The notes beneath the pieces were generated by a model. It did not search any database. It was given only the letters and a program-made list of their open reading frames with translations, and was not told the DNA's origin. This document shows, in pieces, positions 34,271-43,014 of a stretch of 64,000 nt of DNA; the first letter of the stretch is position 1; every line of letters starts with the position of its first letter. The DNA comes from WRGT01 sp964450405 (GTDB lineage: Bacteria > Spirochaetota > UBA4802 > UBA5550). The stretch spans positions 1 to 64,000 of the forward strand of contig CAYVCQ010000024.1 of assembly GCA_964450405.1 (NCBI GenBank), in the 5' to 3' direction. The translations under genes and the position numbers were made by a program.

Positions 34271-34300
34271 AATAACTAATTCAACGTTAACAGCTAAAAT

Positions 34301-34885
34301 TTAATCAGTATACCGTTCCTCTAATCCCGCTTTCTTAAACGCGGCATCAACAACATCGCGCCCCATGTTCAGCATGGTTTTAATTGCTGTATTTTTACTC
34401 ACCTCATCGATAAGGCCTACGCATAAAAGCGAAGCAAATCCGTGAGTAAATATCGACATCCGGTTCATAACCTCTCTCCGCTCTTTATCCGGGAGGAGCG
34501 ATATAAGCTCATCTCTATCTAGTTCATTGGTTAGCGCTTTAAGAAAATTTTCAAGCATAGCCCTTGTCTCTCCGCTATCAAGAAGGAGAGCGCGGAACAG
34601 CTCACGGTTCTCCTGTGAAAAAAGGACAAGTCCTGTACCCATATTAAGAAATACACTCTTTGTGTAAGGCTTCATTGTATATTCAAGCATCAGCTTTTCT
34701 GCGCGTTCAAGCACCTGTTCTTTTAGATCATCCATCGAACTGAAATATGAGTACACTGGAGCCGTTGATGAATTGAGTTCATCGGCAATTTTGCGGGCAC
34801 TGAAATCACGGAATCCGCTCTTCTTTACAATCTCAAAAGCGGTAGTTACTATATCCTCTCTGTTGAAAACTGCCTTTGGTGGCAT
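34301..34885 (-). CDS. TetR/AcrR family transcriptional regulator
   Basis: 194 residues. The N-terminal TetR DNA-binding domain (about 8-55) includes GFRDFSARKIADELN and STAPVYSYFSSMDDL, the classic helix-turn-helix with aromatic residues after it. The ligand-binding helical domain (60-190) is divergent. A perfect palindrome, ATAAAATATTTTAT (34900-34913), 15 bases upstream of the start, could be its own operator or simply an A/T-rich promoter. It probably controls the adjacent nitronate monooxygenase and dehydrogenase genes on the same strand. Its ligand is unknown. Confidence 0.85.
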   Translation of the reverse strand: MPPKAVFNREDIVTTAFEIVKKSGFRDFSARKIADELNSSTAPVYSYFSSMDDLKEQVLERAEKLMLEYTMKPYTKSVFLNMGTGLVLFSQENRELFRALLLDSGETRAMLENFLKALTNELDRDELISLLPDKERREVMNRMSIFTHGFASLLCVGLIDEVSKNTAIKTMLNMGRDVVDAAFKKAGLEERYTD

Positions 34886-34940
34886 TGTAACTCCATCATA
34901 TAAAATATTTTATTAAAAACGAAAACATTCGACACATTTG

Positions 34941-35091
34941 ATCCCCCCTAACCCCCCTTGGATGAAGAAAGGGGGGAATTATCCAGGAAACAAGCTGAGC
35001 AATCACCACAATATTAACCCCCTTTCCTGACCCAAGGGGGTCGGCGTACCCGCCGGGGGGATATGTCACCCTGAGCCTGTCGAAGGGTGAC
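34941..35091. repeat. C-rich inverted repeat and GTCACCCT hairpin
   Basis: ATCCCCCCTAACCCCCCTTGG at the left has an inverted counterpart ending GGGGGGAT (35053-35062), forming a large palindromic element. Directly after it, GTCACCCT/AGGGTGAC (35065-35091) with the CTGAGCCTGTCGA loop forms a hairpin of the widespread CTGAGCCTGTCGAAGG type. There is no coding frame. This is upstream of the TetR gene; 35092-35446 is A/T-rich with no other element seen. Confidence 0.55.
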
Positions 35092-35446
35092 GTACTTTAC
35101 TGCGATCAGCGCCGGTTGTTTTTCGAACATCACTGATTTCACCTGTTATGTAACAGGTGTTATAAAACGTCAATAGTTTTTTAAAAAAAATAGAATATTT
35201 ATAAAATATCTGCTTAAAGTTTATACCAGACCGGCAAATACATTTATTCACTTTAAAAAAATGAGCTGATTTATAAAACCAGCATCTCCCTGATTTGAAT
35301 AAATAAGTACTTTTAATAATTGATGATATCTAAAAAAGCAATTTATTTTCACATTTTACTAACCATTTAACAACATTTAACCACATATGTAGAATAAATG
35401 TTAAAAAATTTCAACTTTATACATATTATTTTTAAATATGCTTGAC

Positions 35447-35502
35447 TTACTGATCAGTTAGTCAGTAGCTTGATTTATTACTAACTGATCAATTAGTCAG
35501 TA
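35447..35502 (+). promoter_or_regulatory. Two operator-like repeats before the DUF3494-type gene
   Basis: ACTGATCAGTTAGTCAGTA (35449-35467) and ACTGATCAATTAGTCAGTA (35484-35502) are 18 of 19 identical and spaced 35 bases start to start. Each contains imperfect palindromic halves around TGATCA, and TTGACT (35442-35447) abuts the first. A closely related site (37696-37715) lies upstream of the TetR gene 36850-37578. The shared motif and the gene arrangement suggest TetR operators controlling both genes. The ATG at 35530 lies 27 bases after the second site, so binding would block transcription. Confidence 0.7.
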
Positions 35503-35529
35503 AAATAACTTTTAATAGGATGTTACTCA

Positions 35530-36714
35530 ATGAAAAATACTATAAACAAACTTTATGTTGGGATTATGGTATTACTGATGTCTTTCTTTATGACTGCTTG
35601 TGAATTAGCTGGTACAGGATTAACCTCTGAGGATATTAAACTTGAATCCGGATCAACCTTTGCTGTTTTCGGCGGAGGAGCTGGAATAACAAATCAGGGA
35701 ACTCTCACACAAATACTCGGAGATATGGGAACCACCGGAAGTTCAACAATGATCACCGGTTTTCACAACCCTGCTTTCATCTATTGCGAAACCCCTCTTA
35801 ATATCGGATCTGTTTCAGGTTCAATTTACACAAATGCACCTCAAGGAGATACAGCTTCATTTGCAATTGCAACTGAAGCTGCCGCAAATATACAAAGCGC
35901 ATTCAACTATCTTGCAGCATTACCTGATGGCACAGATCCAGGTGCCGGTCAGCTGGGCGGACTTACTTTAGCTCCCGGTGTTTACAAATCAGCTGCAGGT
36001 TCATTTCTTATAACAGGTTCAGACCTTACTCTAGATGCACAGGGAAATGCAGAAGCAGTATGGGTTTTCCAGATGGCAAGCACACTTACAGTCGGCGCAC
36101 CGGCAGCTCCACGTAATGTAATACTTATCAACGGTGCCCAGGCTAAAAATGTATACTGGCAGGTAGGAAGCTCTGCGTCTATTAATGGAGCTGGCGGCGG
36201 AACAATGGTTGGTACTATTATTTCAAGCGCTGCAATTACTTTTTCCACTGCAGGCAACATGAATGTAACTACACTTAACGGAAGAGCATTGGCAATGTTT
36301 GCATCGGTCACTATGGTAAACACTGTAATCAATGTTGATGGCGCCTCAGTGCTTACTCCTGTAGTTCCACCGGTAGTTGTTCCAGCAGTAAGTATAACAG
36401 TTACAGGAAGCACTGCGGTTGATGTTGTTCCAGTGGTAAATGGTGCTGGTTTTATAAATGTACAAAACAACGGCGGTCTTGTTACAGTTACTGAAAACGG
36501 AATTGGAACAATCAATATCATCAATAATGGAAGTATACTTACTGCAACCAACACTGGTGATGGTGTGATTTCCATAGACAGCACATGTACAGGCACAGTA
36601 ACTGTTACCAACACCGGTAATGGAAATGTTATAGTACATGCAAGCGGTGCAGCAGCGGTTACATATACTCACACAGGTGATGAAAACGTGGAAGTTACAC
36701 TTCCAGTTCTTTAG
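35530..36714 (+). CDS. DUF3494-type (ice-binding-like) lipoprotein
   Basis: 394 residues. Lipoprotein signal ending MTAC (Cys about 24). Residues about 40-275 carry the DUF3494 ice-binding-like beta solenoid: FAVFGGGAGITNQGT, ILGDMGTTG, the hallmark LGGLTLAPGVYKSAAG, then AVWVFQMASTL and NGAGGGTMVGTIIS. Residues about 280-394 form a P/V-rich linker and a second repetitive Ser/Thr/Asn region with TNTGNGNV-like repeats. In polar organisms these proteins bind ice, but many homologues are surface adhesins, so the function here is open. Two operator-like repeats precede the gene, and a terminator follows it. Confidence 0.8.
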   Translation: MKNTINKLYVGIMVLLMSFFMTACELAGTGLTSEDIKLESGSTFAVFGGGAGITNQGTLTQILGDMGTTGSSTMITGFHNPAFIYCETPLNIGSVSGSIYTNAPQGDTASFAIATEAAANIQSAFNYLAALPDGTDPGAGQLGGLTLAPGVYKSAAGSFLITGSDLTLDAQGNAEAVWVFQMASTLTVGAPAAPRNVILINGAQAKNVYWQVGSSASINGAGGGTMVGTIISSAAITFSTAGNMNVTTLNGRALAMFASVTMVNTVINVDGASVLTPVVPPVVVPAVSITVTGSTAVDVVPVVNGAGFINVQNNGGLVTVTENGIGTINIINNGSILTATNTGDGVISIDSTCTGTVTVTNTGNGNVIVHASGAAAVTYTHTGDENVEVTLPVL

Positions 36715-36739
36715 AACAACAAGTTTTTATAACTAAAAT

Positions 36740-36773
36740 ATAAAGGCCGTCAAATGACGGCCTTTATATTTTT
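36740..36773 (+). terminator. Rho-independent terminator, likely bidirectional
   Basis: ATAAAGGCCGTCA and TGACGGCCTTTAT form a stem around AA (effectively a small loop), followed by ATTTTT. It lies 25 bases after the DUF3494-type gene stop. The upstream side is A-rich, so it could also stop transcription from the convergent TetR gene, which ends at 36850. Confidence 0.85.
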
Positions 36774-36849
36774 CTGTTATTTAATGATTTTAATTTTAAC
36801 TGTTAAAAGATTTTTATTTGTATGTTGCGTAAAAAGCGGGTGTCATATT

Positions 36850-37578
36850 TTAAGTATTCAGCATAAATTCATTTATCATTTTTACAAAATAATCCATCTT
36901 CTTCATTTTTTCTTCATCCAGCAGAGGAATAATAAGTTCTTTTCCCGCAGGCTTTAGAATTTTAAATGAGAGTTCCACCATATAATTATAAAGATTTTCT
37001 TTTTTATTCCGGAATAACTCTTCGTACCATTCAGTCCCTTTTAAGAAGTCCTTTCCGTGAATAAAATCAATTATGAATGTCAGCATATGAAGTGTAAACA
37101 TCTTCGAGTTTGTTATTTCAAAGATACCGTTTTTAATACCTTCCTGTATAATTCCCTCTACTATCATCAATCGCGAAATCATATAGTTATTCACAAATCC
37201 ATGCAGAATACCCGTCCCCTCGGCTATCTCTCTTGCAAAAATTCTATTCATATCTTCATCATGGGATTCGAAGTGGATACCTATTAGAAAATATATCATA
37301 GCGCAGAGTTTTATTTCAAGAGATACATCCCATGAATCTATTTCGGCATCTATCGTTTCTGTAAATTTTGTATACGAGTTACCTACTGAATAATGGAAAA
37401 TATTTATATAAAGGTTTTCTTTACTTTCGAAATAATAATGCAGCAGAGCCTGACTAACACCCGCAATCGATGCAATTGAATTCATCCTTGCACCGCTGAA
37501 TCCTTTATCTGCAAATTCTTTTTTAGCAGCCTGAATTATTTTTCTTTTTGTTTCTTCGCTGTCTTTAATCTGATGCAC
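36850..37578 (-). CDS. TetR/AcrR family regulator of the DUF3494-type gene (proposed)
   Basis: 242 residues. N-terminal TetR domain (about 12-58: IIQAAKKEFADKGFSGARMN, then IASIAGVSQALLHYYFESKE), then a long alpha-helical ligand domain. It is convergent with the DUF3494-type gene, and its upstream region carries a site like the two operators before that gene. This supports autoregulation and control of the lipoprotein. The C-terminal region is longer than in many TetR proteins. The ligand is not readable. Confidence 0.85.
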   Translation of the reverse strand: MHQIKDSEETKRKIIQAAKKEFADKGFSGARMNSIASIAGVSQALLHYYFESKENLYINIFHYSVGNSYTKFTETIDAEIDSWDVSLEIKLCAMIYFLIGIHFESHDEDMNRIFAREIAEGTGILHGFVNNYMISRLMIVEGIIQEGIKNGIFEITNSKMFTLHMLTFIIDFIHGKDFLKGTEWYEELFRNKKENLYNYMVELSFKILKPAGKELIIPLLDEEKMKKMDYFVKMINEFMLNT

Positions 37579-37612
37579 CTTTAATTACCCTGACAAGTTG
37601 ATTTAACTGCTC

Positions 37613-37864
37613 AAAAATCGCAGGTAATTATACTTTCCCCCGCTCCTTCGGTGCGGGGGAATACATTACACTACAAGTTTAAAAGTAGATACAATTTGAT
37701 TGATCAATTAATCAGGATTATAGTTAACATGTCAAGAAGAAAGATTTCTATTGAAATTCATTTTCAGCATCTTTTCATTTTTTATTATTTTCTGTTTAAC
37801 GATTGTCTGAAACTTCTGAAAAATCGCAGGTAATTATATTTAACCCTTATTCGAAGGCGCGGGA
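37613..37864. repeat. Direct repeat pair and operator upstream of the TetR gene
   Basis: AAAAATCGCAGGTAATTATA occurs at 37613-37632 and again at 37819-37838. The first copy is followed by the hairpin CCCCCGC/GCGGGGG with a TTCG tip (37637-37659), the second by a decayed version (TTCGAAGGCGCGGG). Between them, TTGATTGATCAATTAATCAG (37696-37715) matches 15 of 17 bases of the operator core found at 35484. It is 118 bases upstream of the TetR start. The gap 37579-37907 has no other feature. Confidence 0.6.
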
Positions 37865-37907
37865 AAAACAAATTTTATCAGCAGATTTTGAATAGTTAGA
37901 GTTCACA

Positions 37908-38282
37908 TTATTTAGAGAAGAATGATTCAACTAGTTTAACAAGCTCTTCGAAATTTACAGGTTTAGTAAAAAAGCCGAGCGGATTAAGATCCATTGCCTT
38001 TTCCTTTATTTCAATATCTGAATATCCTGTAGTAAAGACAAACTGGATTGTTTCTGCGGAATCAGCCAGTATCAATTCAGCTGCCTCAATACCATCCATT
38101 TTGCCTGCAAGCCGTATATCCATAAGAACAAGATCCGGCTTAAACTTAATGGCAAAATCAACTGCCGCTTCACCTGTTGAAATACACTTTAAAACATTAT
38201 ACCCCTGGCGGATTAACATTGCTTTCATAAACATCGCTGTCATTGCTTCATCCTCAACAATAAGCACTGATAATATATTCAT
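37908..38282 (-). CDS. Single-domain response regulator
   Basis: 124 residues, a stand-alone receiver (CheY-like). Acidic pocket VEDE near the start, phosphoacceptor in LVLMDIRLAGKMDG, the switch Thr in FTTGYS and Lys in GFFTKPVNFEEL. Without an output domain it acts by binding partners or as a phosphate intermediate. It starts 2 bases after the stop of the REC-PAS-HK gene, so it probably serves that kinase. Confidence 0.85.
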   Translation of the reverse strand: MNILSVLIVEDEAMTAMFMKAMLIRQGYNVLKCISTGEAAVDFAIKFKPDLVLMDIRLAGKMDGIEAAELILADSAETIQFVFTTGYSDIEIKEKAMDLNPLGFFTKPVNFEELVKLVESFFSK

Positions 38283-38284
38283 GT

Positions 38285-40099
38285 TTAAACTCTTTCCTCA
38301 TATATATTATCTTTAAAGGATATTGTCCATTTCATCCCGGCTGCTGTATCGAGTTTAAATTCTCCCTGAAGCTGGTACTCAACTATATTGCTGATTATCT
38401 GAAAACCCATCGATTCTGTATTTTCAATATCCGGACTCAGCCCCTTTCCTGCTCCATTATCCCCGACAACCAGTTCTATTTTGCCGGCTTTATCCATTAA
38501 AAGGCTTATTTGTAATTCTCCTTTTCTATCACCCGGAAAAGCGTGTTTGGCAACATTCGATATAAGCTCATCAAAAACAAGACCACATGGGATTGCCGTA
38601 TCAATAAGCACTTCCATATTTTTCATTTTATCTATAATCAGAATTTTATTTCCATTGATGCCATAACCTGAAATTATATTATGAGCAAGGTCGGATAAAT
38701 AATCCCTAAGATCCAGTTTTGACAAATTCTTGGACTGATAAAGTTTTTCATGAACAAGCGACATTGCCCTTATCCGGTTCTCCATGTTTTTTAAAACTCT
38801 TTCTAGCTTTTCATCTGCAGAGAATATAGATTGAAGAGTAAACATAGATATGATTACCTGCAGATTATTTTTTGTACGATGGTATATTTCTCTTATCAGT
38901 TCCTTTTTTTCATCAAGTGATGTTCTTAAATCATCCAGAATTTTATTTCTTTCTGTTATGTCCTGAAGTGTCCCGAATATTTTAATTACATTGCCTGTAG
39001 CATCTTTAACGGGACTCATAGCCCCGGCAAACACAAGAGTCTTACCACTCGCTGGAGTTAGATTAAACTCATAATCCACATTGTTACCTGTATCAATAGC
39101 TTTTTGAGCAGCCCGCTGCAGCACAGCTGCCTCTCCGGAAGTGTAGTATGCGGCCTCCTCCTCTGGAGTTGGCGGACCAAGATGCGGATCCCTTTCATAC
39201 ATCCTGTACACCTGATCAGACCATGTTATTTTCTGATTAGTAAGATCGAATTCCCAGTCTCCAACCCGCGCCATCGACTGTGCTTCTTTGAGTCTGCGTT
39301 CGCTTTCTATCAGGGCTGTTTCAGCTATTTTGCGCTCAGTAATATCAGAACCGACGGCCAGTATCTCTACAATTTTAGAATCACTGAAAATCGGTTTATT
39401 TGACCATGCCATCCAGATCCGCCGGCCATCAGAGCATACATTCTCATTAATATTGTAACTATACTGTTCCGGACTATCAACTATATCCTGCACAAGTGTG
39501 GATAGATCGTGGCCATGCAGATCTATTTCCGGAACAATAATGCTGACATGTTTACCGATAACTTCTTCTGCAGTATATCCGAAAAGATTTTGCGCGTATT
39601 CATTAAAAAACGTAAGAGTTCCATCACTTTTCCAGCGGATAATTGCGCTATTGGCATTATGAACCAGCTCCCTATATCGTGCCTCACTCTCTCTCACAGC
39701 AGATTCTGATCGTTTACGTTCGATTGCATATCTGATGGACCGTATCAGCTGGCCGGTATTTACCTCTCCCTTTATAAGATAATCCTCAGCACCGTGTTCA
39801 ATTGCAGCCAGTCCGGTTTCTTCATCATTTAATCCAGTCATAACAATTATGGGGACAATACTTTTAGTCTTTATAATTATAGTATCCAGTGTTTCAAGTC
39901 CGCTGGAATCGGGGAGATTTAAATCGAGAATAACAGTATCAAAGTTATAACTACTTAAAGCTGATACAGCTGCTGATATTCTTTCCACTGCTGTGACTGC
40001 ATAGGAAATCTGCTGACTCCGCTTCAACATTTCAATTATAATCCTGGCATCCCCCGGATTATCCTCAACAAGAAGCAGATTTAAATCAGAGCCGGACAT
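38285..40099 (-). CDS. REC-PAS-PAS histidine kinase, HisKA_2 type
   Basis: About 604 residues, soluble. Receiver (about 5-120; VILDLNLPDSSGLE), PAS (about 135-255; FNEYAQNLFGYTAEEVIGKH), second PAS with PAC (about 265-385; GTLQDITERNK), HisKA_2 (about 400-480) with the His in IYHRTKNNLQVI, and HATPase (about 490-600; ELISNVAKHAFPG, GDNGAG). The kinase class is the HWE-like group, which usually phosphorylates receivers without the usual HisKA. ATG 40099 is chosen: GGAGAAAAATAAA precedes it and it opens the receiver; the frame extends 30 bases upstream into the neighbour. It probably forms a phosphorelay with the neighbouring single receivers. Confidence 0.88.
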   Translation of the reverse strand: MSGSDLNLLLVEDNPGDARIIIEMLKRSQQISYAVTAVERISAAVSALSSYNFDTVILDLNLPDSSGLETLDTIIIKTKSIVPIIVMTGLNDEETGLAAIEHGAEDYLIKGEVNTGQLIRSIRYAIERKRSESAVRESEARYRELVHNANSAIIRWKSDGTLTFFNEYAQNLFGYTAEEVIGKHVSIIVPEIDLHGHDLSTLVQDIVDSPEQYSYNINENVCSDGRRIWMAWSNKPIFSDSKIVEILAVGSDITERKIAETALIESERRLKEAQSMARVGDWEFDLTNQKITWSDQVYRMYERDPHLGPPTPEEEAAYYTSGEAAVLQRAAQKAIDTGNNVDYEFNLTPASGKTLVFAGAMSPVKDATGNVIKIFGTLQDITERNKILDDLRTSLDEKKELIREIYHRTKNNLQVIISMFTLQSIFSADEKLERVLKNMENRIRAMSLVHEKLYQSKNLSKLDLRDYLSDLAHNIISGYGINGNKILIIDKMKNMEVLIDTAIPCGLVFDELISNVAKHAFPGDRKGELQISLLMDKAGKIELVVGDNGAGKGLSPDIENTESMGFQIISNIVEYQLQGEFKLDTAAGMKWTISFKDNIYEERV

Positions 40100-40100
40100 T

Positions 40101-40547
40101 TTATTTTTCTCCTGAAGGAAGTTCAACAATTCCGAACCAGAAGTTTTCTATCGATTTAACTACACGCATAAACTGATACATATCGAGTGGTTTTACTATA
40201 TAGCAATTCGCATGAAGATTGTAAGTAACAATAATATCCATCTCGGCATTTGATGTTGTAAGAATAACTACCGGTATGCTTTTAAGATGTTCGCTCCCCT
40301 TTATTTCCGCCAGCACCTCCCGCCCGTCTTTCTTTGGAAGATTGAGATCCAGAATTATAAGATCAGGGCGCGCGACATCTTTGTATTTATCTTTTTTTAA
40401 GAGGAAATCCATCGCCTCCACTCCATTCTTTGCAACAAACAGGTTGTTTAGAAGTTTTCCCTCTTTAAGTGCTTCACGTATAAGACGGACATCACCCTCA
40501 CTGTCTTCAACAAGCAGAATATCTATTATTTTCATTGAATCGTTCAT
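40101..40547 (-). CDS. Rcp1-like single-domain response regulator
   Basis: 148 residues. LLVEDSEGDVRLIREALKEG start, phosphoacceptor in LIILDLNLPKKDGREV, Thr in ILTTSNAE, Lys in CYIVKPLDMYQF, with a C-terminal extension. This is the Rcp1/phytochrome-partner type of receiver, in which the conserved NCYIVKPLD and helix 5 are typical. The gene overlaps the next upstream gene (start 40547, upstream stop 40544), so they are translationally coupled. It probably works with the adjacent REC-HisKA kinase. Confidence 0.9.
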   Translation of the reverse strand: MNDSMKIIDILLVEDSEGDVRLIREALKEGKLLNNLFVAKNGVEAMDFLLKKDKYKDVARPDLIILDLNLPKKDGREVLAEIKGSEHLKSIPVVILTTSNAEMDIIVTYNLHANCYIVKPLDMYQFMRVVKSIENFWFGIVELPSGEK

Positions 40548-41644
40548 TGTATACCTCCAGGTATGGTGAAAAAAAATGACGAGCCTTTTCCTGATTGTGA
40601 TTCAATCCAGATTTTGCCCTCGTGCCGCTCCACTATTCTCTTACAAAGCGAAAGACCAATACCGGTACCAGGATATTCATCCTGAGAATGAAGCCTTTTA
40701 AAAATAGCGAATATCCGGTCAAAATACTGTTCTTCAATTCCTATGCCGTTATCATTTATACAAAATTCATGATATTTCCCGATTTCTCTTAAAGAAATTT
40801 TAATTAACGGCGTTACCCCTTTCCGCCTGAATTTTATTGCATTTTGTATAAGATTCTGGAAAAGGCGCGATATCTGTGATTCATCTGCAACTATAACAGG
40901 CATCTCTCCATATTCTACAACTGCTCCAGTTTCGTTAATCTGCACTTCCAGATCTTTTAAAACCCTTTCAAGAACACTTTTTACATCAATTTGTATGAAA
41001 GATTTTCCATGGGTCCCAACCCTGGAATACTCGAGAAGCCCGATGATCAGAGACTGAAGCCTGATCGCACCATTCACCGCAAAATTTATAAAATCATGAG
41101 CATCAGCGTCGAGTTTGTCACTATATCTTTGTTCAATAAGCTGAAGATAACTCGATATCATCCGGAGAGGTTCCTGTAGATCGTGCGAGGCTACATAGGC
41201 AAACTGCTGAAGTTCAGCATTTGAACGTTCAAGCTCTTTCAGGGCTAGATTCAACTGGTCATTGTAGGTCTTCAGTTTTAAAAGGGATTTGACCCTTGCC
41301 AGTAGCTCCATTTTGTCAATGGGCTTTGATATGAAATCGTCACAACCGGCTTCTATACCCATTACCCGGTCTTCAGTTTCCCGCAAAGCTGTAAGGAGTA
41401 TTACCGGAAGCTGTTTATAACGCGGATCATTTTTGATTCTCCGTGTAACCTCAAATCCGTCCATACCTGTCATCATAACATCGAGCAGAATCAGATCTAT
41501 TGGTTTAACTGAAAGTTTATCAAGGGCTTCCTGACCGCTTTGCGCCGTGACTATCTCATAACCAAAGGGGGCCAGATATATTTCAAGTAATTCAATGTTC
41601 TGCGGATGATCATCTACTACAAGAATTACATACTTAGATTCCAT
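40544..41644 (-). CDS. REC-HisKA-HATPase hybrid kinase
   Basis: 366 residues. Receiver (about 5-120; LILLDVMMTGMDGFEV), a short coiled coil, HisKA (about 140-205) with the phosphorylated His in YVASHDLQEPLRM, HATPase (about 245-365) with NLIQNAIKFRRKG, NDNGIG and GTGIGLSLCKRI. Such kinases receive phosphate via REC and signal onward. The start 41644 is chosen because it opens the receiver and GGGATG lies upstream. The receiver is nearly identical to those of the HD-GYP and PP2C proteins nearby. No membrane segment, so the signal is cytoplasmic. Confidence 0.88.
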   Translation of the reverse strand: MESKYVILVVDDHPQNIELLEIYLAPFGYEIVTAQSGQEALDKLSVKPIDLILLDVMMTGMDGFEVTRRIKNDPRYKQLPVILLTALRETEDRVMGIEAGCDDFISKPIDKMELLARVKSLLKLKTYNDQLNLALKELERSNAELQQFAYVASHDLQEPLRMISSYLQLIEQRYSDKLDADAHDFINFAVNGAIRLQSLIIGLLEYSRVGTHGKSFIQIDVKSVLERVLKDLEVQINETGAVVEYGEMPVIVADESQISRLFQNLIQNAIKFRRKGVTPLIKISLREIGKYHEFCINDNGIGIEEQYFDRIFAIFKRLHSQDEYPGTGIGLSLCKRIVERHEGKIWIESQSGKGSSFFFTIPGGIQ

Positions 41645-41906
41645 ACTACATCCCTTAGGCATTTTCTTTTAAAAATTATAAAATCTCACTTATTAAATTT
41701 ACTAATCATTCATGACAAACTGAACCTGTAACACCCCGCGCATTAAAGGTTATTCCACTCCATGCCTGCCTAAATCTTTAAGTAAACTACACCACTCCAA
41801 ATTATTAAAAAAATTCACCTTCTACAAATGGCTTATATGATAATGGTAATGAGGCTTCTGGACATAATCAAATAAAGATTGCATTTTAAAAAAAATAAGA
41901 TCATCC

Positions 41907-42971
41907 TCAATCTTTTTCATTATCAGTTTTTATAGCAAGGATCTCATCTTTGATTGAAAAGAACGCATCAACTATTTCCGGATCAAAGTGACTCCCTTTA
42001 CCTAAGTTTATGATACCAAGAGAATCCTCAACCGAAAACGCCTCCTTATATGAACGTTTGGATGTCAAAGAATCGAATACGTCAGCAATTGCAGTAATAC
42101 GGGCGGTTATCGGGATTTCCAGACCTTTTAATCCATTCGGGTAACCGCTTCCATCCCACTTCTCGTGGTGACACAATGCTATGGTCTCCGCTATACTTAT
42201 AAATTCAGCATCTGACCCTTTAAGTATTTCAGCACCTATAACAGTATGCCGCTTCATTATCTCCCACTCTGTAGAATCAAGTTTTTCTTTTTTTATAAGG
42301 ATATTATCAGGTATTCCTATCTTTCCAAGATCATGCATCGGAGCAGCATAAAGAATGGATTCTACTGTACTTGCATCCATACCTATATAATGTGCAACTG
42401 CCGCAGCATATCGGCTCACCCGCTTGATATGCGCCCCGGTGTTTTCATCTCTGTATTCAGATGCAATGGAGAGCCGGTAGATTGTTTCCAATGATGCGGC
42501 TTTTATTCTTTCAAATGCATGTTTCAACTCAATTGTTCTGCTGGTTACTTCAGATTCCAGTTCCTCGCGATAATTACCAAGCAGGTCATTGTAAGCCTTC
42601 ACTTTAAGCAGAGATCTGACACGGGCTATAAGCTCCAACTTCTCAATCGGCTTTGAAATAAAATCGTCACAGCCGGCATCAATACCCTTTACCCGATCTT
42701 CAGTTTCACGCAATGCTGTAAGAAGTATTACTGGGAGCTGTTTATGTAGAGGATCCTGCCGTATTCTGCGGGTAACTTCAAATCCATCCATACCGGACAT
42801 CATTACATCTAGCAGAACAAGATCTATCCTGTTTACAGAAAGTTTATCCAGTGCCTCCTGCCCGCTTGAAGCAGTGACAAGTTCATAACCAAGGGGATAG
42901 AGATATGCCTCGAGAAGTTCAATATTCTGAGGCTGATCATCAACCACCAGAATTACCTGTTTTTCACTCAT
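41907..42971 (-). CDS. REC-HD-GYP c-di-GMP phosphodiesterase
   Basis: 354 residues. Receiver (about 5-125) with LVLLDVMMSGMDGFE, then an HD-GYP domain (about 160-345): the metal site PMHDLGKIGIPD, then KRHTVIGAEIL, CHHEKWDGSGYP and TARITAIADVFDSLTS. The catalytic signature is complete, so it should hydrolyse c-di-GMP. It probably counteracts the GGDEF cyclase at 12200. It is followed on the same strand by the REC-HisKA gene after 262 bases (41645-41906), which show no element. Confidence 0.92.
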   Translation of the reverse strand: MSEKQVILVVDDQPQNIELLEAYLYPLGYELVTASSGQEALDKLSVNRIDLVLLDVMMSGMDGFEVTRRIRQDPLHKQLPVILLTALRETEDRVKGIDAGCDDFISKPIEKLELIARVRSLLKVKAYNDLLGNYREELESEVTSRTIELKHAFERIKAASLETIYRLSIASEYRDENTGAHIKRVSRYAAAVAHYIGMDASTVESILYAAPMHDLGKIGIPDNILIKKEKLDSTEWEIMKRHTVIGAEILKGSDAEFISIAETIALCHHEKWDGSGYPNGLKGLEIPITARITAIADVFDSLTSKRSYKEAFSVEDSLGIINLGKGSHFDPEIVDAFFSIKDEILAIKTDNEKD

Positions 42972-43014
42972 TTTCCACCGCTTTTGTGTATTTCATTTTT
43001 TATCAGACTAAAAC

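Noticed and set aside
35066..35251. Minus-strand open frame of 61 codons upstream of the DUF3494-type gene
   Set aside because: It lies partly in the GTCACCCT hairpin repeat and A/T-rich DNA, has no ribosome site and no recognisable protein character.
35982..36614. Long minus-strand frame of 210 codons opposite the DUF3494-type gene
   Set aside because: It is a hydrophobic, proline-rich mirror of the low-complexity coding strand, with no start signal, and the plus-strand protein has a recognisable family signature.
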